A stretch of 64,000 bases of DNA from Rhodococcus ruber NBRC 15591 (GTDB taxonomy: Bacteria; Actinomycetota; Actinomycetes; Mycobacteriales; Mycobacteriaceae). Both the position numbers and the translations under genes were made by a program. Position 1 is the first letter of the stretch, and each line of letters opens with the position of its first letter. Below the pieces are notes generated by a model. It made no database searches. It saw nothing but the letters and a program-made list of their open reading frames with translations, and was not told where the DNA came from. Location of the stretch: contig NZ_BCXE01000035.1 in assembly GCF_001894945.1 (NCBI RefSeq), forward strand, positions 103,136 to 167,135, given 5' to 3'. Below, piece by piece: positions 9,009 through 19,861 of this stretch.

Positions 9009-10457
9009 ATGCGCAGCTACTACCCGTGTGAGCAGGTGCGGGCGGCGGAGGCGCCGCTGCTCGCAGCCCTGCCCGAGGGCACGTTGATGCGTCGTGCCGC
9101 GTTCGGGCTCGCCCGGATCGCGGCGACGGAACTGCATGCGCGCACCGGTTCCGTCGCCGGTCGGCACGTGAGCCTGCTCGTCGGATCGGGCGACAACGGC
9201 GGCGACGCCCTGTGGGCGGGCGCGTTCCTGCGTCGCCGCGGGGTCGCGGTCACGGCGCTGCTCCTCGACCCGGAGCGGGCCCATCAGGCGGGGGCCGCGG
9301 CGCTGCGTGCCGCCGGGGGACGCCTCGTGCCGGCCGATCCCGGGCGGATCGGTGACCCGGATCTCGTGCTCGACGGAATCGTCGGCATCTCGGGCCGGGG
9401 CCCGCTGCGCCCGGCGGCCGCGGCGGTCGTCGAGCAGATCACCGCGCCGATCGTCGCCGTGGACACCCCCAGCGGCGTGGACCCGGATACCGGTGCCGTG
9501 GACGGACCGGCCGTCACCGCGGCCGTGACCGTCACGTTCGGTGCGTACAAGCCTGTCCACGTCCTCGCCCCGGCCCGCTGTGGGCGGGTCGAGCTCGTCG
9601 ACATCGGTCTCGACCTGTCCCCGGCGCACCTGGTGGCGGCCGAGCCGGCCGAGATCGGCGCGATCTGGCCGGTGCCCGGCGCCGACGACGACAAGTACAG
9701 CCAGGGCGTCGTGGGCATCGTCGCCGGGAGCGCCCGGTTCCCGGGTGCCGGCGTGCTCTGCGCCGGCGGGGCGGTGGCCGCGACGTCCGGCATGGTCCGC
9801 TACGCCGGCAGCGCCGCGCCCGTCGTCCTGGCCCGGTTCCCCGAAGTGGTGGCCGCGCCGTCGTTCGCCGAGGCGGGCCGCGTCCAGGCGTGGGTGATCG
9901 GGCCCGGCGGCGGCACCGATCACCAGGCGGCCGACACCCTGCGCGAGGTGCTGGCGACGGATCTGCCCGTCCTCGTCGATGCCGACGGGCTGACGCTGCT
10001 GTCCCGGCAGCCCGAACTGGTCCGCGGCCGACACGCCCCGACGCTGTTGACCCCGCACGCCGGGGAGTTCGCGCGGCTCACCGGCCGCCGGCCCGAGCCG
10101 GACCGGGTGACGGCGGTGCGAGCCCTGGCCGCCGACTGGGGAGTGCACGTACTGCTCAAGGGCCGCTCGACGCTGATCGCGAACCCGGCCGGGCACGTGT
10201 TCGTCAACGAGGCCGGCGGGTCGTGGGCCGCCACCGCCGGGGCGGGCGACGTCCTGTCCGGGATGATCGGGGCACTGATGTCCGCCGGTATGGCCCCGGA
10301 CCTCGCCGCCGCGGCCGGTGCGCGGGCCCATGCGTTCGCGGCGGACACGGCCGCGCGCGGGGGCGTCGACGGCGCCGGGGCGCCGACGTCGGCGAGTGCG
10401 ATCCTCGACCGGGTGCCCACGGCAGTACGCCGTCTGCGGGGCATGGCCGAATCGTGA
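9009..10457 (+). CDS. nnr: Bifunctional NAD(P)H-hydrate epimerase / ADP-dependent dehydratase
   Basis: 482 residues. The N-terminal YjeF_N-like domain (about 1-205) carries G-S-G-D-N-G-G-D-A and epimerises damaged NAD(P)HX. The C-terminal ribokinase-like YjeF_C domain carries T-P-H-A-G-E-F, a K-G-R-S-T-L-I strand and A-G-A-G-D-V-L-S-G-M, and dehydrates S-NAD(P)HX using ADP. It begins 20 bp after glmS, so co-transcription is likely. The same glmS-nnr-alr order occurs around Rv3433c. Confidence 0.94.
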   Translation: MRSYYPCEQVRAAEAPLLAALPEGTLMRRAAFGLARIAATELHARTGSVAGRHVSLLVGSGDNGGDALWAGAFLRRRGVAVTALLLDPERAHQAGAAALRAAGGRLVPADPGRIGDPDLVLDGIVGISGRGPLRPAAAAVVEQITAPIVAVDTPSGVDPDTGAVDGPAVTAAVTVTFGAYKPVHVLAPARCGRVELVDIGLDLSPAHLVAAEPAEIGAIWPVPGADDDKYSQGVVGIVAGSARFPGAGVLCAGGAVAATSGMVRYAGSAAPVVLARFPEVVAAPSFAEAGRVQAWVIGPGGGTDHQAADTLREVLATDLPVLVDADGLTLLSRQPELVRGRHAPTLLTPHAGEFARLTGRRPEPDRVTAVRALAADWGVHVLLKGRSTLIANPAGHVFVNEAGGSWAATAGAGDVLSGMIGALMSAGMAPDLAAAAGARAHAFAADTAARGGVDGAGAPTSASAILDRVPTAVRRLRGMAES

Positions 10458-10515
10458 CCCGACACCGTCGACCGTGCTGCGGGCCACTTCGCCCGCAGTG
10501 GCAGGATCGGGACCC

Positions 10516-11700
10516 ATGACCACGGCCGAACCCCGACCCCGCAACCACCTCCACCACGACCTGCCGCAGGCCGAGGCGCTGATCGACCTCGACGCCGTGG
10601 CCGAGAACGTGCGGCGGCTGCAGGAGTTCGCCGGGGAGGCGGCGGTGATGGCCGTCGTCAAGGCCGACGCATACAACCACGGTGCCGTCCCGGTCGCGCG
10701 GGCCGCCGTGGCCGCCGGGGCGCGCGAGCTGGGGGTGACGACCCTGACCGAGGCACTCGAACTGCGTCGCGCCGGGATCGACGTGCCCGTGTTGTCCTGG
10801 CTGCACACCGTCGACGCCGATTTCGCACCCGCGATCACCGCCGGCGTCGAGTTGGGGGTTTCGTCGACCCGGCATCTCGCGTCGATCGTTGCCGCAGCTC
10901 GGGAAACGGGCGTGACCGCGGTGCTCACCGCGAAGATCGACACCGGACTCAACCGCAACGGCGTGGCACGCGACGAATGGCCGGAATTTCTGCAGGACCT
11001 GGGCCGGGCCCGCGCCGAGGGCGCGATCCGGCTGCGCGGCGCCTTTTCCCATCTCGCACACGCGGACGAACTCGGTCACCCCGAGATCGACTGCCAGCGG
11101 GACCGGTTGCGCGAGGCCGTCGCGGATCTGAGCCGCCACGGCATGAGACCCGAGGTGGTGCACCTGTCGAACTCGGCAGCCACTGTCACGCGTCCTGACC
11201 TGCGTTTTGACATGGTCAGACCGGGTATAGCGATGTACGGGTTGTCCCCGATCCCCGAGGTCGGGGACTTCGGGTTCCGGCCCGCAATGACGTTGCGAAC
11301 GAGGGTGGCGCTGGTGAAGAAGGTGCGTGCAGGGTCCGGGGTGTCGTACGGGCATCGCTGGGTGGCGCCCGTCGACACCACCGTGGCCCTGTTGCCGATG
11401 GGCTACGCCGACGGAATCCGGCGCAATCTCAGCGGCCGCTTCGAGGTGCAGCTCGGCGGACGTCGCCGCCCTCAGCTCGGCCGCGTGTGCATGGACCAGG
11501 TCGTGGTCGATCTCGGACCGGACGGGGACGGAGTAAAAGAAGGCGATACCGCGTTCTTCTTCGGTGACGGTCGTCACGGCGAGCCTGTCGCGCAGGAGTG
11601 GGCAGACCTGCTGGACACCATCAATTACGAGGTGGTCACCGGCGTGGGCGGGCGCACCGTCCGCACCTACGTCGGTGGCGGAGGAGGCGAGCGGCGATGA
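10516..11700 (+). CDS. alr: Alanine racemase
   Basis: 394 residues. It converts L- to D-alanine for peptidoglycan. The PLP-binding V-V-K-A-D-A-Y-N-H-G motif places the Schiff-base lysine at residue 49, and the second catalytic residue lies in G-V-S-Y-G-H-R (Tyr278). A C-terminal beta-barrel domain with C-M-D-Q is present. The ATG is chosen because homology begins about there; upstream in-frame codons overlap nnr. It overlaps the next gene by ATGA. Confidence 0.96.
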   Translation: MTTAEPRPRNHLHHDLPQAEALIDLDAVAENVRRLQEFAGEAAVMAVVKADAYNHGAVPVARAAVAAGARELGVTTLTEALELRRAGIDVPVLSWLHTVDADFAPAITAGVELGVSSTRHLASIVAAARETGVTAVLTAKIDTGLNRNGVARDEWPEFLQDLGRARAEGAIRLRGAFSHLAHADELGHPEIDCQRDRLREAVADLSRHGMRPEVVHLSNSAATVTRPDLRFDMVRPGIAMYGLSPIPEVGDFGFRPAMTLRTRVALVKKVRAGSGVSYGHRWVAPVDTTVALLPMGYADGIRRNLSGRFEVQLGGRRRPQLGRVCMDQVVVDLGPDGDGVKEGDTAFFFGDGRHGEPVAQEWADLLDTINYEVVTGVGGRTVRTYVGGGGGERR

Positions 11701-12755
11701 CGCTGTTGGGCAGTCTGGGACTGTTGGGTGCGAGCCTGGCCACGCTCGGCTCGAACGCGGGACTGTACGCGGTGCGCACCGCGGGCCTGCCCGCGCACGA
11801 GATCTACGGCGAGGAAGACTTCGATGCGATGCTCGCGCTGCCCAAGCGCACCGTCCGCACCGAGGACGGCGTCGAACTCGCCGTGCGCGAGGTCGGCTCG
11901 GCTCTGGCGCCGCTGACGATCGTGTTCGTGCACGGGTACTGCCTGCGCATGCAGTCCTGGCACCTGCAGATGCGGCACCTGCAGGAGCGCTGGGGCAAGG
12001 ACGTGCGGATGGTGTTCTACGATCAGCGCGGCCACGGGGAGTCCGGCGCGCCGAGGTCGAAGTCCTGCACCATCGCCCAACTCGGCCGCGATCTGGGGAC
12101 GGTCATCGACACGGTCGCCCCCACCGGCCCGGTGGTCGTGGTCGGGCACTCGATGGGCGGAATGACGACCATCGCGCTGGCTGCGCAGCGCCCGGAACTG
12201 TTCGACCAACGCATCGTCGGCGTCGGACTGCTCGCCACCACCGCGGCCGGCCTGACCAAGACCGGCATCGGCCGCAACCTCGAGAACCCGGTGATCGACG
12301 GATTCCGGCACCTGGCCCGCACCGCGCCGGGCTTCGTGCAGTACACCCGCGGTGCCGCCAAGGCGATCATCGCGCCGATCCTGCGCGCGGCGTCCTACGG
12401 GACCGTGGTCAGCCCGAAGCTCGTCGAATTCTCCGACCGGATGCTGGCGGAAACCTCGGTGCTGACCATCGTGAACTTCCTGCGCACCCTGGAACTGCAC
12501 GACGAGTCCGCGGCCCTGCCGGTGCTGGGTCGGGTGCCCGCCCTCGTGCTGTGCGGGGACGCCGACATGATCATCCCGTTCTCCGGCTCCGAGGAACTCG
12601 CGGCGGCACTCCCGGACGTCGAGCTCAAGCGGGTCCGCGGCGCCGGGCACCTGGTGCAACTCGAATTCCCCGAGGTCGTCGTCGGTGCGCTCGACCGGCT
12701 GATCCAACGCGGGTTCGCCCACGACGCCGGCAGGAGGCGCGCCGCAATTGGGTGA
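11697..12755 (+). CDS. Alpha/beta hydrolase, membrane-anchored type
   Basis: 352 residues. A hydrophobic N-terminus (G-S-L-G-L-L-G-A-S-L-A) is a likely anchor or signal segment. A complete hydrolase triad follows: oxyanion V-H-G-Y, nucleophile G-H-S-M-G-G, acid in C-G-D-A-D, and base in G-A-G-H-L. The start overlaps the alr stop and the end overlaps tsaE, so it is embedded in the alr-tsa operon. Substrate unknown; an envelope or lipid ester is plausible but not shown. Confidence 0.88.
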   Translation: MTLLGSLGLLGASLATLGSNAGLYAVRTAGLPAHEIYGEEDFDAMLALPKRTVRTEDGVELAVREVGSALAPLTIVFVHGYCLRMQSWHLQMRHLQERWGKDVRMVFYDQRGHGESGAPRSKSCTIAQLGRDLGTVIDTVAPTGPVVVVGHSMGGMTTIALAAQRPELFDQRIVGVGLLATTAAGLTKTGIGRNLENPVIDGFRHLARTAPGFVQYTRGAAKAIIAPILRAASYGTVVSPKLVEFSDRMLAETSVLTIVNFLRTLELHDESAALPVLGRVPALVLCGDADMIIPFSGSEELAAALPDVELKRVRGAGHLVQLEFPEVVVGALDRLIQRGFAHDAGRRRAAIG

Positions 12756-13233
12756 CGATCTCGCCGCCGGCACGCACACCGAGCGCAGCGCCGAGCTGCC
12801 CACGGTCGAGGACACCGAGGCACTGGGCCGGCGCCTGGCAGAACAGCTGCACGCCGGCGATCTCGTAGTGCTGGACGGACCGCTCGGCGCCGGGAAGACC
12901 GCCCTGACCCGTGGCATCGCGGCAGGCCTCGGGGTGCAGGGCCGGGTCACCTCGCCCACCTTCGTCATCGCCCGCGAGCATCGCCCCGGCGGTCGCACCG
13001 AGGGCGAACCCGTGGGCATGATCCACGTCGACGCCTACCGCCTCGGGGACGGACCGAACGCCCTCGACGAACTTGACGCTCTCGACCTCGACACCGACCT
13101 GACCGCCGCCGTGGTCGTCGTGGAATGGGGTGAGGGACTGGTCGAGGCGCTCACCGAACGGCACCTGCGGGTGCGGCTGCGCCGCGAACCGGACTCGGAC
13201 GTGCGCACCGCCACCTGGTCCTGGGTGGGGTGA
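12748..13233 (+). CDS. tsaE: tRNA t6A biosynthesis ATPase TsaE
   Basis: 161 residues with the Walker A loop G-P-L-G-A-G-K-T, then T-S-P-T-F and H-V-D-A-Y-R, all diagnostic of TsaE (YjeE). It hydrolyses ATP to reset the TsaB-TsaD complex during threonylcarbamoyl-adenosine synthesis at tRNA A37. The TTG start is supported by CAGGAGG about 9 bases upstream and overlaps the preceding hydrolase gene. tsaB, rimI and tsaD follow directly. Confidence 0.93.
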   Translation: MGDDLAAGTHTERSAELPTVEDTEALGRRLAEQLHAGDLVVLDGPLGAGKTALTRGIAAGLGVQGRVTSPTFVIAREHRPGGRTEGEPVGMIHVDAYRLGDGPNALDELDALDLDTDLTAAVVVVEWGEGLVEALTERHLRVRLRREPDSDVRTATWSWVG

Positions 13234-13263
13234 CCGCCGCGCTCGGCGGTACTCTGGATACTC

Positions 13264-13968
13264 GTGCTCGTTCTCGCCGTGGATACCGCCACCCCCGCCG
13301 TCACCGCAGGTCTCGTCCGGGTGGACGACCGCGGTGAACCAGGGACCGCCGGCATCGAGACGCTGGCCGTGCGGGTCACGGACGATCCACGCGCCCATGC
13401 CGAGGTACTGACCCCGCAGATCCTCGAGTGTCTGTCGTCCACCGGGCGCACGCCGGCCGATCTCGACGCCGTCGTCGTCGGTGTCGGCCCGGGGCCGTTC
13501 ACCGGGTTGCGCGTGGGCATGGCGACCGCCGCTGCCTTCGGCGACGCCCTCGACGTGCCGGTGTACGGCGTGTGCAGTCTCGACGCGATCGCGGCCGACG
13601 TCCTGGGTGCGGACGCCGACGGTACGGGGCCGGGAGCCGGCGAGAGTGCCGGTGATCTTCTCGTCGTCACCGACGCTCGTCGCCGCGAGGTGTACTGGGC
13701 GCGGTACTCCGGCGGCGTCCGCCTCGAGGGGCCGGGGGTGTGCAGGCCGGCGGATCTGAAGGCGGAGCCGTCGCAGCGGATCGCGGGATCCCGCCCGCAC
13801 GTCGACCTGTTCGAGCTGCCCGCGCATTCGGTGGCCACACCCTCCCCGGCAGGGCTGGTCGCCGTGGCCGTCGCGGACCTGCTCGCCGGGGTGGAGCCCG
13901 AGCCCCTGGTGCCCCTGTACCTGCGCCGCCCGGACGCGGTGGAGACGGCGGACCGGAAGAAGAAATGA
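13264..13968 (+). CDS. tsaB: tRNA t6A biosynthesis protein TsaB
   Basis: 234 residues. It starts L-V-L-A-V-D-T-A-T-P-A-V and has G-x-G-P-G-P-F-T-G-L-R, the ASKHA-fold signature of TsaB (YeaZ), the dimerisation partner of TsaD. The GTG start lies 30 bp after tsaE; a TACTCT hexamer about 9 bases upstream raises the possibility of a leaderless internal transcript. It overlaps rimI by 4 bp (ATGA). Confidence 0.93.
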   Translation: MLVLAVDTATPAVTAGLVRVDDRGEPGTAGIETLAVRVTDDPRAHAEVLTPQILECLSSTGRTPADLDAVVVGVGPGPFTGLRVGMATAAAFGDALDVPVYGVCSLDAIAADVLGADADGTGPGAGESAGDLLVVTDARRREVYWARYSGGVRLEGPGVCRPADLKAEPSQRIAGSRPHVDLFELPAHSVATPSPAGLVAVAVADLLAGVEPEPLVPLYLRRPDAVETADRKKK

Positions 13969-14459
13969 CCACCCACGACCCTCGTCCCCTCGTCGACGCG
14001 CTGCAGCCGTCCGACGTCGCCCGGTGCGCTGAGCTGGAACGGATCCTGTTCCCCGGTGACGACCCGTGGAGCGCCGACGCGTTCCGTGCCGAGCTGGCGG
14101 CACCGCAGAACCACTACGTCGCCGCCCGGGACGAGGAAGGCCGGCTCATCGGCTACGCCGGTCTCGCGCGTCTCGGCACCGCGGTTCATCCGGAATCGGA
14201 GGTCCACACCATCGGGGTGGACCCACGACAGCGGCGCCGCGGCGTCGGTGGCGCGTTGCTCGCCGAGCTGTTGCGGACGGCCGACGCCTGGGGCGGTCCC
14301 GTGTTCCTCGAGGTGCGCACCGACAACGACGCAGCGATCGCGCTGTACCGCCGGGAGGGTTTCGAGATCGTCGGGACGAGGAAGCGGTACTACCAGCCGA
14401 GCGGGGCCGACGCGTACACCATGTGCCGGCCGGACCGGCGGAAGGAGTCACAGTCGTGA
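13965..14459 (+). CDS. rimI: Ribosomal protein S18-alanine N-acetyltransferase RimI
   Basis: 164 residues, GNAT fold. The acetyl-CoA loop R-Q-R-R-R-G-V-G is followed by L-E-V-R-x-D-N-x-x-A-I-A-L-Y-x-x-x-G-F, the RimI hallmark. It acetylates N-terminal residues, classically Ala1 of S18. It sits between tsaB and tsaD with overlaps on both sides, the usual actinobacterial arrangement. Confidence 0.93.
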   Translation: MTTHDPRPLVDALQPSDVARCAELERILFPGDDPWSADAFRAELAAPQNHYVAARDEEGRLIGYAGLARLGTAVHPESEVHTIGVDPRQRRRGVGGALLAELLRTADAWGGPVFLEVRTDNDAAIALYRREGFEIVGTRKRYYQPSGADAYTMCRPDRRKESQS

Positions 14460-15496
14460 TCGTGATGGGGATCGAGAGTTCCTGCGACGAGACGGGCGTG
14501 GGCATCGTCCGGTGGGTCGGCGACGGCACGCTCGACCTGCTCGCCGACGAGGTGGCCTCGAGCGTCGACGAACACGCCCGCTTCGGTGGCGTCGTCCCGG
14601 AGATCGCGTCCCGCGCGCACCTCGAGGCGATCGTTCCGACCATGCGACGGGCGCTGGCTGCCGCCGGTGTCACCAAGCCCGACGCCGTGTGCGTGACGAT
14701 CGGGCCCGGTCTCGCCGGCGCACTGCTCGTCGGTGTCGCGGCAGCCAAGGCGTATGCGGCGGCGTGGGACGTGCCGTTCTACGCGATCAACCATCTCGGT
14801 GGGCACGTCGCCGTGGACACCATCGAACACGGACCGATGCCACCGTGCGTGGCGCTGCTGGTCTCCGGCGGGCACACCCACCTGCTGCACGTCGAGGATC
14901 TCGGCCGTCAGCCGATCGTCGAGCTGGGCACGACGGTCGACGACGCGGCCGGCGAGGCGTTCGACAAGGTCGCCCGGCTGCTCGGACTCGGTTTCCCGGG
15001 CGGTCCCGCGCTGGACCGGGCCGCACAGAACGGTGACCGCACCGCGGTGGTGTTCCCGCGGGGGATGACGGGGCCGCGCGACGCCCGGCACGACTTCTCC
15101 TTCTCCGGGCTCAAGACGGCTGTCGCGCGGTTCGTCGAGGCGCGCGAGCGCTCCGGCGAGCCGGTCCCGCTCGAGGACGTGGCGGCCGGTTTCCAGGAAG
15201 CGGTCGCCGACGTGCTGACGATGAAGGCGGTGCGGGCCGCGCAGGACGTGGGCGTGGACACGCTGGTCCTCGGCGGTGGAGCCACTGCCAATTCCCGCCT
15301 GCGTGAGCTCGCCGAGGAGCGCTGCGCGGCCGCCGGGATCGCGCTGCGGGTGCCGCGGCCGCGCCTGTGCACCGACAACGGGGTGATGATCGCCGCGCTG
15401 GGAGCGCATCTGATCGCCGGGGGCGCCCAGCCCTCCGCGCTCACCGTCGGCACCGATCCCGGCCTGCCGGTCGAGATCGCCCAGGTGCCTGCCTGA
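14456..15496 (+). CDS. tsaD: tRNA N6-adenosine threonylcarbamoyltransferase TsaD
   Basis: 346 residues. It transfers threonylcarbamoyl to A37 of ANN-decoding tRNAs. It begins [10 protein letters not shown], has the metal-binding H-L-G-G-H motif, S-G-G-H-T-H and the C-terminal D-N-G-V-M-I-A. GTG 14456 overlaps the rimI stop; an ATG at 14465 is an alternative. It ends the alr-to-tsaD operon and converges with the actin-like gene. Confidence 0.95.
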   Translation: MIVMGIESSCDETGVGIVRWVGDGTLDLLADEVASSVDEHARFGGVVPEIASRAHLEAIVPTMRRALAAAGVTKPDAVCVTIGPGLAGALLVGVAAAKAYAAAWDVPFYAINHLGGHVAVDTIEHGPMPPCVALLVSGGHTHLLHVEDLGRQPIVELGTTVDDAAGEAFDKVARLLGLGFPGGPALDRAAQNGDRTAVVFPRGMTGPRDARHDFSFSGLKTAVARFVEARERSGEPVPLEDVAAGFQEAVADVLTMKAVRAAQDVGVDTLVLGGGATANSRLRELAEERCAAAGIALRVPRPRLCTDNGVMIAALGAHLIAGGAQPSALTVGTDPGLPVEIAQVPA

Positions 15497-15525
15497 CCCG
15501 ACGCTGCGGGGATCGGCGGGCGCGA

Positions 15526-17046
15526 TCAGGCGGCCGGTGACGGTTCGATGAGAGGCGGTGACGTGCTCGTCGCCTCCTCCGCCGGGGCCGCGGTCGAGGA
15601 GGTCTCGGTCGTCGTCTCGGGTGGTGCGAACTCGGACGGCGGCGCGGACGTCGTCGAGCTCGGTGTCGTGCTCTCGGACGGCGTCGTGCCGGGCAGCGTC
15701 GGCAGCGGGACGGTCGGCAGCGGAACGCTCGGGAGGGTTCCCGGCAACTGCCACGGCCGGTCGGTGCCGGGGACGTCCGCAGGCGACTCGGGCCGCTCGC
15801 TCGTCGTCGATTCCGGTGTGCTGGGCGGCGTGGTCGTCGCCGGCGTGGTCGTCGACGACTCGGGCACGGTGGGAGTGGGATAGGGCACCGGCGTGTCCGT
15901 GCGTGCGTAGCCGTTGTCGGCAGCTGTCGTGGTGACGGCGGCGTGGGGATCCTCGGAGGGGATCTGCGTGTGTCCGGTGTCGGGGACGGCCGCCGCCGGC
16001 TGGGTCGTGGCCTGGCCGCTGGTCCCGGCGGGGGACACGGCGGTGTCGTCGGACGCGATCTGGTCGGTCGCATAGCCCGCGACGAGCGCACCGATCACGA
16101 GCGCCCCGGCGAGGGCACCGGAGACCTTGCCGCCGGGGGTGCCCGCCGTCGGGGTCGAGGCACCTACCGACGGATAGGAGGACAGTCGTGACGACGCGGC
16201 GAGCAGCGCGGCGCCGTGGGCCGCGGCGGTGGCCGGTTCCGGCACCACCGCGACGGGGCCGGCGAAGGCCGAGGTCACGGCGTCGGCCAGAGCCGGCATC
16301 GCCGCTGCGCCGCCCACGAGCGCCAGCATCTGCGGCCGCGGTTCGGTGTGGCAGACCCGCCGGGTGAACGTCGCCGCGGTGTCGCTGAGATCGGCCACCA
16401 TCTCGTCGAGTTCCGTGCGGGTCAGGGGCACCGCCGGTCCGGCGTCACCGAGTTCGATCCGGGTCGTGGACGCCTCTCCGAGGGCCTCGAGTGCACCCTG
16501 ACAGCGCACCGTCAGCAGGGCGGGGTCGATCGGGATGCGGCCACGGGTACGGCCGATCCGGCGGCGCACGTGGTCGTAGACGCGGGCACGGACGGCTCCG
16601 CCCCCCACGTCCCCGGTCCGGGCCGAGCGCAGCATCGACCCGGACCGTCGGTCGACGACGGAGACGGTGAATCCCGACGCCCCCAGGTCGGCGACGGCGA
16701 GGGTGTCGGCGGTGTCGACGAGCCCGGTGCTGTTCAGGTAGGCGAGCACGGCCGTCGTCTCCGGAACCAGATGGACGATGTGGCCGTCGCGCACCGACGC
16801 GGAGCGGATCGCCTCCGCGTGCTCGGAGGTTCGATAGGCCACCGCCACCGCGTCGGGGACGGCGTGTCCGTCGATCTGGGTGCTCATGAGGGAGAGGGCA
16901 TCGATGACGAGGTCGCCCAGGTCGCCGGCGGTCTCGGGATCGGCGGCGAGAAATCGGTACTCGGTGGTGTGCTCTCCCGGCCCCTCGACGACGAGGGCCG
17001 AGCCCACTCCGGAAGCGCCGGTGGAAATTCCCAGCGACGTGCGCAT
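15526..17046 (-). CDS. Actin-like/Hsp70-fold membrane protein with Pro/Thr/Ser-rich tail
   Basis: 506 residues. About residues 1-290 show an ASKHA/Hsp70-like pattern: N-terminal L-G-I-S-T-G, V-A-D-L-G-A-S-G-F-T as the second phosphate loop, and L-V-G-G-A-A-A-M-P as the adenosine motif. A membrane helix lies near 310-330 (G-A-L-A-G-A-L-V-I-G-A-L-V-A-G). A 175-residue Pro/Thr/Ser-rich tail follows, probably outside the cell. The same architecture class includes the type VII-associated protein cut by the left edge of this window. ATG start with GGGAGGGGAA upstream. Role unknown; a cell-wall or secretion scaffold is plausible. Confidence 0.8.
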   Translation of the reverse strand: MRTSLGISTGASGVGSALVVEGPGEHTTEYRFLAADPETAGDLGDLVIDALSLMSTQIDGHAVPDAVAVAYRTSEHAEAIRSASVRDGHIVHLVPETTAVLAYLNSTGLVDTADTLAVADLGASGFTVSVVDRRSGSMLRSARTGDVGGGAVRARVYDHVRRRIGRTRGRIPIDPALLTVRCQGALEALGEASTTRIELGDAGPAVPLTRTELDEMVADLSDTAATFTRRVCHTEPRPQMLALVGGAAAMPALADAVTSAFAGPVAVVPEPATAAAHGAALLAASSRLSSYPSVGASTPTAGTPGGKVSGALAGALVIGALVAGYATDQIASDDTAVSPAGTSGQATTQPAAAVPDTGHTQIPSEDPHAAVTTTAADNGYARTDTPVPYPTPTVPESSTTTPATTTPPSTPESTTSERPESPADVPGTDRPWQLPGTLPSVPLPTVPLPTLPGTTPSESTTPSSTTSAPPSEFAPPETTTETSSTAAPAEEATSTSPPLIEPSPAA

Positions 17047-17578
17047 AGTTCCCCTCCCGTGCGTGACCGGCGGACAGGGACGCGGTCGAGCCGCAAAGTC
17101 ACCGAATGGTCACGCGTTCGGTCTCCGTTATCCGAACGTAACAGACGGGGGTGTGCGGGCGCGCGCCGAAAACCGCCGATCTCGGCCCGCCCGGCGGCGC
17201 GGCGGCGCGGCGTCCCTGTTCCGCCACGCGCGCCCGACGTCGGTGCCGGGCGCGGGTGGTTCGTCCGTTCGGCCGCTGTCGTCCCAGCTCGGAGCCGTAC
17301 TCTCGGAGGGCGGCGCGAGTGGAGCGTCGTGGGCACGGGTGCCGAACGGACGTCATCTCGGCAGGGGATCACCCGCAGCTCGGCTCCGGGTACGAATGGT
17401 CACAGTTCGGTCTCCTCGGTTGCGGACGCGACGGGCACGTGCGGGGGTCGACGGCCCGCGGTGGGTCCGGAGCCCGACGAACGGGGTGCACTCGTGCGGA
17501 GGTCGCCCGGGTGGGGGCCCGCTCGTCGCGGTCGTGGTGCGTCCGAGGCGACACGAGCTCATTCAGCACCCTCTGCCC
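17047..17578. other. Long intergenic region upstream of groES
   Basis: About 530 bp without a convincing gene, between the divergent actin-like gene and the groES promoter. Two imperfect copies of a motif lie about 290 bp apart, near 17103 and 17391: GAATGGTCAC then TTCGGTCTCC, followed by GC-rich sequence. They might be duplicated operators or relics of a duplication. Frames here are open only because of high GC. Confidence 0.6.
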
Positions 17579-17612
17579 TTGAGCGCTGGCACTCGCGTGT
17601 ATAGAGTGCTAG
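17579..17612 (+). promoter_or_regulatory. groES promoter with CIRCE operator
   Basis: CTGGCACTC-N9-GAGTGCTAG at 17586-17612 matches the CIRCE inverted repeat (TTAGCACTC-N9-GAGTGCTAA) bound by HrcA, with changes only at the outer bases. A TTGAGC at 17579 and TATAGA at 17600 (15-base spacing), or TAGAGT at 17602 (17-base spacing), could be the promoter boxes, so the operator covers the promoter. Heat-shock derepression by HrcA is inferred. Confidence 0.92.
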
Positions 17613-17744
17613 TCGACGCCGAGCGTGTTCCGGCACCCGCGACGACGGGACTGCGCGCGGAGTCACCGTGGTGACTGAACAAACCCTGTCCGAGGACGAC
17701 AAGAGTCCTCGGACCATCGAACCCCTGAAAGTGGAGGGCTCATC

Positions 17745-18047
17745 GTGGCGAGCGTGAACATCAAGCCGCTCGAGGACAAGATCCTCGTCCAGGCCAACGA
17801 GGCCGAGACGACGACTGCCTCCGGCCTCGTCATCCCGGATACGGCGAAGGAGAAGCCCCAGGAGGGCACCGTCGTCGCCGTCGGCCCCGGCCGCTGGGAC
17901 GACGAGGGTGAGAAGCGCATCCCCCTCGATGTCAAGGAAGGCGACGTCGTCATCTACAGCAAGTACGGCGGAACCGAGATCAAGTACGCCGGCCAGGAGT
18001 ACCTGATCCTGTCGGCTCGCGACGTGCTGGCCGTCGTCGCCAAGTAA
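17745..18047 (+). CDS. groES: Co-chaperonin GroES
   Basis: 100 residues, the usual actinobacterial length. [10 protein letters not shown] starts the fold. The mobile loop lies around [11 protein letters not shown], and the roof and C-terminal [13 protein letters not shown] are present. It caps GroEL to enclose folding substrates. GTG start with GTGGAGGG upstream; CIRCE-controlled promoter 130 bp upstream. Confidence 0.97.
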   Translation: MASVNIKPLEDKILVQANEAETTTASGLVIPDTAKEKPQEGTVVAVGPGRWDDEGEKRIPLDVKEGDVVIYSKYGGTEIKYAGQEYLILSARDVLAVVAK

Positions 18048-18056
18048 ACCGCACGC

Positions 18057-18095
18057 ATTCCGCCCCGGAGTTCCGTCTCGGACCCGGGGCGGAAT
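18057..18095 (+). promoter_or_regulatory. Intercistronic hairpin between groES and groEL
   Basis: A perfect 12-bp stem, ATTCCGCCCCGG pairing with CCGGGGCGGAAT across a 15-base loop, sits in the 86-bp gap between groES and groEL. It may act as a partial terminator or an RNA-processing/stability element that sets the two chaperonin levels separately. Confidence 0.7.
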
Positions 18096-18124
18096 CCGTT
18101 CCGGATCCTTCGTTCCAGGAGTAG

Positions 18125-19750
<1,626 letters not shown>

Positions 19751-19754
19751 CGAG

Positions 19755-19832
19755 CCGGGTGCCCGGCCGCGGAGTCGGCCGGGTACCCGGGAACTGCGAA
19801 GCCCCGCACGGAACAATCCGTGCGGGGCTTCG
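19755..19832 (+). terminator. Double hairpin terminator after groEL
   Basis: Two stem-loops in series. The first (19755-19790) has 15-bp arms with one mismatch. The second (19797-19832) has perfect 16-bp arms CGAAGCCCCGCACGGA and complement around an ACAA loop, followed by TCGTCGTCT. The second probably serves both groEL and the convergent whiB3. Confidence 0.85.
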
Positions 19833-19861
19833 TCGTCTCGTGGTGTCGTCCGGCGGGCCGG

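Noticed and set aside
16216..17604. A 462-codon plus-strand frame across the actin-like gene and the groES upstream region
   Set aside because: Overlaps a better gene on the other strand, and its extension into the intergenic region has no homology-like features.
17586..17612. HspR/HAIR element at groES
   Set aside because: The sequence fits CIRCE (GCACTC-N9-GAGTGC) and not the CTTGAGT-N7-ACTCAAG HAIR pattern.
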